A DNA stretch of 64,000 bases from an uncultured Clostridium sp. (GTDB lineage Bacteria; Bacillota; Clostridia; Lachnospirales; Lachnospiraceae). Both the position numbers and the translations under genes were made by a program. The DNA lies in contig UPYT01000002.1 in the NCBI GenBank assembly GCA_900538475.1, positions 1 to 64,000 on the forward strand, written 5' to 3'. Below, one piece after another: positions 60,171 to 64,000 of this stretch (position 1 is the stretch's first letter; every line of letters begins with the position of its first letter). The notes beneath the pieces were generated by a model. The model ran no database searches, was not told where the DNA came from, and saw nothing but the letters and a program-made list of their open reading frames with translations.

Positions 60171-61310
60171 ATGAAGGAGAGAAGGGAAAACGTGAGAACA
60201 GAAAAAATAGAAAAAGAAAAAATAGAAAAAGAAAAAATAGAAAAAGAAGGGACAGAATATCTGGAAGAGCTGGAGCTTTTGGAAAAGGAATTTAAGCAGA
60301 GGACATTGGATATGAAAATAAAATATGGAGAAATTCCGGTGCCGGAAGCAGCCAGAGACAGAATTCTTTCTGGAATCCATCAGGCTAAAGCAGAAAAGGA
60401 AAGGATTCTTTCTTTCCAGGATATTCAGCGTCAGGCTGAAGCATCTAAGCAGATAAAAAAAGAAGCTTCTGCAGATAAAAAACAGGCAGAAAATCATAGA
60501 CAGCAGCAGGAAATAATGACTGGAAAAGAGCAGAAAAAAGACATCAGGAAAGGACAGAACAGTATGAAACGATACGGAATTTTTAAGAAAACAGCAGCGG
60601 CGGCAGCGGCAGTTCTGGTAACAGTAGGTACTCTGGCAAATGCAAGTCCCATAACAGCAAATGCGATGGAAAATCTGCCGATTATTGGCGCACTGGCCAG
60701 GGTTATGACCTTCCGTACCTTTGAAGACAGTCAGGGAAGCTTTGAAGGAAAAGTAGATATTCCCCGGATAGACAGCGAAAATGGTTCAGAAATTGCAGCC
60801 AATCAGGCGCTGGAGCAGTATGCGGACTCTCTGATTGCCATGTATGAAAATGATCTGAAGGAGTCTGAGGGGCAGGGAAATTATGCGCTGGAATCTTCTT
60901 ATGATGTAGTATTTCAGAATGAAAAATATATATCTATCCGTATTAATACAACAGTAATTATGGCCAGCGGAACCCAGTATGTAAAGGTATTTACGGTCAA
61001 TAAGGCCACAGGCGAAGTGGTTTCTCTCAGCAGCCTTCTGGGCGGAAATAAGGAACAGCTGGAAGCAATCAGTGAGAATATTAAGCAGCAGATGCAGGCC
61101 CAGATGGATGCGGATGAGAATATTGCTTATTTCTTAAACAGCGATTTGCCGGATTCCGATTTTAAGGGAATTACAGGAGAGGAAAGCTATTATTTTAATG
61201 AAAATGGAGAGCTTGTCATCAGCTTTGATGAGTATGAGGTGGCCCCCGGATATATGGGAGCAGTTACCTTTACCATTCCGTTAAATGTAACAGGAAAGCT
61301 GGCAGAATAG
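60171..61310 (+). CDS. rsiV: RsiV-like anti-sigma factor (DUF3298)
   Basis: A 379-residue anti-sigma factor. The cytoplasmic part (residues 1-135) is highly charged and contains a KIEKE tandem repeat. A membrane span follows at about 140-165 (KKTAAAAAAVLVTVGTLANA), then an extracellular region ending in a DUF3298-like domain (IPLNVTGKLAE at the end, YFNENGELVISFDEYEVAPG). RsiV proteins bind lysozyme through this domain and are then cleaved to release SigV. GGAGG at 60158-60162 supports the ATG at 60171. Confidence 0.88.
   Translation: MKERRENVRTEKIEKEKIEKEKIEKEGTEYLEELELLEKEFKQRTLDMKIKYGEIPVPEAARDRILSGIHQAKAEKERILSFQDIQRQAEASKQIKKEASADKKQAENHRQQQEIMTGKEQKKDIRKGQNSMKRYGIFKKTAAAAAAVLVTVGTLANASPITANAMENLPIIGALARVMTFRTFEDSQGSFEGKVDIPRIDSENGSEIAANQALEQYADSLIAMYENDLKESEGQGNYALESSYDVVFQNEKYISIRINTTVIMASGTQYVKVFTVNKATGEVVSLSSLLGGNKEQLEAISENIKQQMQAQMDADENIAYFLNSDLPDSDFKGITGEESYYFNENGELVISFDEYEVAPGYMGAVTFTIPLNVTGKLAE
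60199..60248 (+). repeat. 15-bp tandem repeat in rsiV
   Basis: AAAATAGAAAAAGAA is repeated about three times, encoding KIEKE units. It sits in the cytoplasmic arm of the anti-sigma factor. The A-rich repeats are in multiples of three, so slippage would change arm length without breaking the frame. Confidence 0.7.
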
Positions 61311-61339
61311 AACTGCGGCACAAGCTCTCTTTTGGATTT

Positions 61340-62458
61340 TTACAAGCTGTTATTATGCTGTTTCCACTCTTCCCATCTCTGTTCTATGATGCAGGAAACA
61401 GAGCTGATATAGTCATCGCAATAAGGCAGGAAAAGATAAGCTTCCTCTGGAAAAGAAGCGTAGAGGGCAGCGTATTTGGAATCATCTGAATGGGAATATT
61501 CCCGGGCGAGGAAGTCCATATCAGAGAGAAAACAGGGACCGTTTTCTCCGCTGTAATAGCTGTCTGCAAAGTCCTGAACTTCGTTTACAAAATAAGAGCG
61601 GAGAAGCTGTCCATTGAGCTGATCCAGAATAAATTCCCGGAGGCTGCCGCAGTCATCCGGGAGTTTTTGCTCCAGAGCCGGGTTTAAAAACTGATGTTTT
61701 TGAAACCAGTGAAGCCAGGCGGCCATGTGGCTGCAGGCAGAAAGTGTGCCTGCAGAAAGCTGCTTTTCCTGTATAGATTCCAGATGCCAGGAAACGTCGT
61801 CCAGAAGAATTCCGTCTGCCTCCTCCTGGCTGATTTCATCCCAGTCCAGAAAGTCTTCACGGAAAGGAAAGAGGATGGATTTTTGGATATTCAGCCGGTT
61901 AAGAAGTTCTGCAGCTCCGACGGCATAGCCGTATTCTGCCTCGTCAGGATAGAGGGGAACTGCCTGATAAAAATGTATGGTTTTTCCTTCTGGAAGCTTG
62001 CAGCAGCAGCCATCATGGGAAGAAAATGAAGGCGTAAGCAAAATGGCATGGGACATGGGTATTTTTTCCTGGAAAGCAGGAGCAGTTTTCAGGATCGTGC
62101 CATGGGCCAGAGGCTCAGAAAAGCAGCCTGCAGCAGCAGTCAGCTCGGTCAGCAGTTGAACGGGCCAGCGCTGTTCTTTGCAGTCATCATTGGGATTCCA
62201 GTCTGGGGGGAGGAACAGCAGAAGCAGGATGCTGTCATTTTTTTCCTGTTCCTGAGTCTGGGCGGAGGGAGTGCTGTATTCTCCCAGAGAAACCAGTGTG
62301 TGATAATTGCGATCTCCAGAAGGAGGAATCACACAGATATCTGTGGAGATACCAGGAAAGGAGGTTTCGTGCAGTATTGTTTCAAACCTGCCGAAGAAGG
62401 CTTGAATGTGGTTTTCCAGCAGGCGGCGTTCCTGCATGAGATGGGATTCAGGTTTCAT
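61340..62458 (-). CDS. SUFU-domain protein
   Basis: A 372-residue cytoplasmic protein resembling bacterial suppressor-of-fused (SUFU) proteins: residues about 20-180 carry FHE-like TILHETSFPGISTDICVIPP, YHTLVSLGEYS, LLLFLPPDWNPND, RWPVQLLTELTAAA and IHFYQAVPLYPDEAEYGYAV. The remaining half is acidic and helical, ending with FPEEAYLFLPYCDDYISSV. Bacterial SUFU proteins are suspected immunity proteins for secreted toxins. No toxin gene is adjacent. The start is uncertain: 62458 (ATG) is chosen over a GTG at 62473, neither with a strong ribosome site. Confidence 0.65.
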   Translation of the reverse strand: MKPESHLMQERRLLENHIQAFFGRFETILHETSFPGISTDICVIPPSGDRNYHTLVSLGEYSTPSAQTQEQEKNDSILLLLFLPPDWNPNDDCKEQRWPVQLLTELTAAAGCFSEPLAHGTILKTAPAFQEKIPMSHAILLTPSFSSHDGCCCKLPEGKTIHFYQAVPLYPDEAEYGYAVGAAELLNRLNIQKSILFPFREDFLDWDEISQEEADGILLDDVSWHLESIQEKQLSAGTLSACSHMAAWLHWFQKHQFLNPALEQKLPDDCGSLREFILDQLNGQLLRSYFVNEVQDFADSYYSGENGPCFLSDMDFLAREYSHSDDSKYAALYASFPEEAYLFLPYCDDYISSVSCIIEQRWEEWKQHNNSL

Positions 62459-62483
62459 AGGCGTGGCTGCCACTCAAAATGTG

Positions 62484-62660
62484 ATTAAATATACTCACAT
62501 CGAGATAATGTAGACTTTCGCAAGTTCTACTTACTGCTTCTTCGTGTATGCTTTTGATTGACTAAAGCCATATCTACTCACAGGTTCCTGTACACTCCAC
62601 AGTCGTCAATTCCCGAAATAGTCTTCGGTACATACTTACGTTTGCGTTTCATGATGCAAC
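62484..62660 (-). ncRNA. Candidate omega RNA of the TnpB element
   Basis: The non-coding stretch just 3' of tnpB should hold the reRNA/omega-RNA scaffold. On the minus strand it ends in a hairpin GTAGAACTT-GCG-AAAGTCTAC (62530-62510), after CGAAGAAGCAGTAA; the following bases (62509 leftwards) would be the guide. Boundaries and structure are inferred by analogy with other TnpB elements. A further ATGTGA/TCACAT inverted repeat lies in 62479-62501. Confidence 0.45.
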
Positions 62661-63818
62661 TTCGTAAGTCTTCGCATCTTTCAAATTGAGAGCAGCATTC
62701 ATATCCCTGTTTTCGACGTAACCACAATTACATCGAAAGATTCTATCTGAAAGCTTTAAGTCTTTCTTAATAGTTCCACAACAGTGGCAGGTTTTTGATG
62801 ATGGATACCATCTGTCTGCTACTCGTAATTCAATACCATTCTCCTTACATTTTGCCTGAAGTTTCACTTTAAATTCATAAAACTTCTGAGAAGCAACTGC
62901 TTTTGAAAGATGCCTGTTCTTCATCATTCCTGATACATTCAAATCCTCAATCGTTATATAAGATGGCTTGGTTTTTACTATCTCAGCGATTGTTTTGTTC
63001 ATGTAATCCGTGCGGACATTGTCTATCCGATGATAAAGCTTCTGTACCTTAAGCTTTTGCTTTTGTATATTTGCTTTTTGAGTGGACTCTCCTTTCTTTA
63101 AATTTTCATACTTACGGGAGAGACATCTCTGCTCCCGAATCAGTCGTTTTTCAAGTTTTTTTAATCTTGCCGATTTGTTAATATTTTTATATGTCTTACC
63201 ATTTGAAATAATGGCAAAATCCTTTAACCCAAGGTCTATGCCAATTCCTTCACTGTAATCATTGGTAGTTATCTTGCTATCCGGTATTTCTGCCAGAACT
63301 GAAACATAAAACCTGCCAGCTTTCATGGAAACCGAACCGCTTTTTATGACATATCCATCTTTTGTAACAGGGATATATCCCTTTTCCTTCACTCTAACCC
63401 ATCCAAGGGATGGAATGTTAATTCTATGTCTTTCGCAGCGGCAATCCTTTGGATTATTCTTTACGAAATACATTTTTACATCTGATTTTCCCTTCTTTTT
63501 AAACTTAGGAAAACCACTTTGATGTTTGAAAAACTTTTTAAATGCGGTTTCTCCATGATTTACTGACTGTGTGACTGTTTTTGAATAAGACTCCTTAATC
63601 CATGCATATTCTGGGTGATTTGGTATATATTCATTGTTAAGCCAGACTCTGAATTGATGACTGCTCATAAACTTTTCACCATTTTCATGAAGTTCTTTAT
63701 TATGAGCAAGATAGAAATTATAGATAAATCTACAGGTTCCTATCGTCTTACGAATCTTAACCTTTTGCTCCTCGGTTGGATTTATTTCCGTCTTGAAGCT
63801 CTTTAGCAATCTCCCCAT
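62649..63818 (-). CDS. tnpB: TnpB, RNA-guided nuclease of an IS607-type element
   Basis: A 389-residue TnpB of normal length. The N-terminal REC/WED-like region begins KSFKTEINPTEEQKVKIRKT. RuvC motifs are GIDLGLKDFA (Asp), YITIEDLNVSGM (Glu) and ENRDMNAALNL (Asp). The zinc ribbon TCHCCG...FRCNCG lies between the last two. All catalytic residues are present, so it may be active as an omega-RNA-guided endonuclease. It overlaps the 3' end of a damaged tnpA by 62 bp, as is usual for IS607. Confidence 0.92.
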   Translation of the reverse strand: MGRLLKSFKTEINPTEEQKVKIRKTIGTCRFIYNFYLAHNKELHENGEKFMSSHQFRVWLNNEYIPNHPEYAWIKESYSKTVTQSVNHGETAFKKFFKHQSGFPKFKKKGKSDVKMYFVKNNPKDCRCERHRINIPSLGWVRVKEKGYIPVTKDGYVIKSGSVSMKAGRFYVSVLAEIPDSKITTNDYSEGIGIDLGLKDFAIISNGKTYKNINKSARLKKLEKRLIREQRCLSRKYENLKKGESTQKANIQKQKLKVQKLYHRIDNVRTDYMNKTIAEIVKTKPSYITIEDLNVSGMMKNRHLSKAVASQKFYEFKVKLQAKCKENGIELRVADRWYPSSKTCHCCGTIKKDLKLSDRIFRCNCGYVENRDMNAALNLKDAKTYEVAS

Positions 63819-64000
63819 CTCCTTCTATTTGTTTTTTATACTTACGAAGTCCATACAACCTACAGGAGAATACTTGAAGGATTCTTGTAGATACTCTGGC
63901 ATAAATAACTATCTGACGATTATCGTGTTCTGTATAAATGCCTTTAAACTGAAGGTATTGGTCATAAGTGTAATAACGTTTATCAGTTGGAGTACGATTT
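63757..64000 (-). pseudogene. tnpA: Internally deleted IS607-type serine recombinase (TnpA)
   Basis: The minus strand reads NRTPTDKRYYTYDQYLQFKG, then DNRQIVIYARVSTR with the catalytic Ser of IS607 recombinases. It then passes directly to ILQVFSCRLYGLRKYKKQIE and KELQDGN..., which belong to the C-terminus. About a hundred or more residues of catalytic domain are missing. The frame itself is open through the junction. Its 5' end lies beyond the window. The element is probably immobile without help. Confidence 0.8.

Larger units (their letters stand above)
62484..64000 (-). mobile_element. IS607-type element, partial
   Basis: Comprises the damaged tnpA, intact tnpB and the downstream omega-RNA region. 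The right end is near 62509; the left end is outside the window. No terminal inverted repeats are expected for this class. Confidence 0.7.

Overview
The window looks like the chromosome of a gut Firmicute, most likely a Lachnospiraceae (Clostridium cluster XIVa) species. Indicators are the lipoprotein style (lipobox Cys followed by Thr/Ala/Glu-rich linkers), YesM/YesN-type two-component genes, a FeoA-FeoB fusion, a SigV/RsiV pair, a GH28 pectinase lipoprotein and Tn1549-like conjugative-element debris. The assignment is inferred from gene content only.

Positions 1 to about 13.1 kb are a mobile-element graveyard. The right end of an integrative element (YolD-like protein, XRE regulators, a SARP/BTAD regulator, a MazF-like toxin, excisionase-like proteins and a tyrosine integrase) ends at a core matching the 3' half of tRNA-Arg(CCT). 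Two further copies of that core follow, delimiting a small XRE / ImmA-Fic segment and a segment with a stand-alone Fic protein plus wrecked topB and integrase pieces. Positions 13.1-14.0 kb hold an excisionase relic and a DUF3237 gene.

Positions 14.2-19.9 kb are a divergent LysR / UxaA-type dehydratase / SLC13 permease / double alpha-beta-hydrolase locus, apparently for hydroxy-acid use. Positions 20-20.7 kb hold decayed AlbA_2 and IS256 pieces, followed by an AAA/DUF4143 ATPase. Positions 22.1-24.8 kb carry a MerR/YitT divergent pair and a DUF4349 lipoprotein gene broken by one amber codon.

Positions 25.0-31.5 kb are an Ugp/Msm-type ABC import operon with a nucleotide-pyrophosphatase-like phosphodiesterase and a Cof-type HAD phosphatase. 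Positions 31.5-36.5 kb are a MerR-controlled GNAT plus heterodimeric ABC exporter operon. At 36.65 kb a purine riboswitch, apparently of the guanine class but wired like an ON switch, precedes a COG2509-like FAD oxidoreductase. Positions 38.2-41.8 kb hold an esterase plus an orphan sugar-binding lipoprotein, divergent from a LacI regulator. A FeoAB fusion follows at 41.9-44.2 kb.

Positions 44.3-56.2 kb on the minus strand form a pectin/sugar-acid island: a TRAP-type binding protein without permease, encoded directly after a YesMN two-component pair; a GH28 lipoprotein with SLH-like repeats; and an operon of DUF1537 kinase, LarA homologue, glycerate kinase, KdgT permease and PdxA-like dehydrogenase, divergent from a PrpR-N regulator whose AAA domain is degenerate. 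Then come aroE, a truncated alcohol dehydrogenase, an ECF sigma/anti-sigma pair with a recognisable self-promoter, a SUFU-domain protein and an IS607-type element with intact tnpB but internally deleted tnpA.
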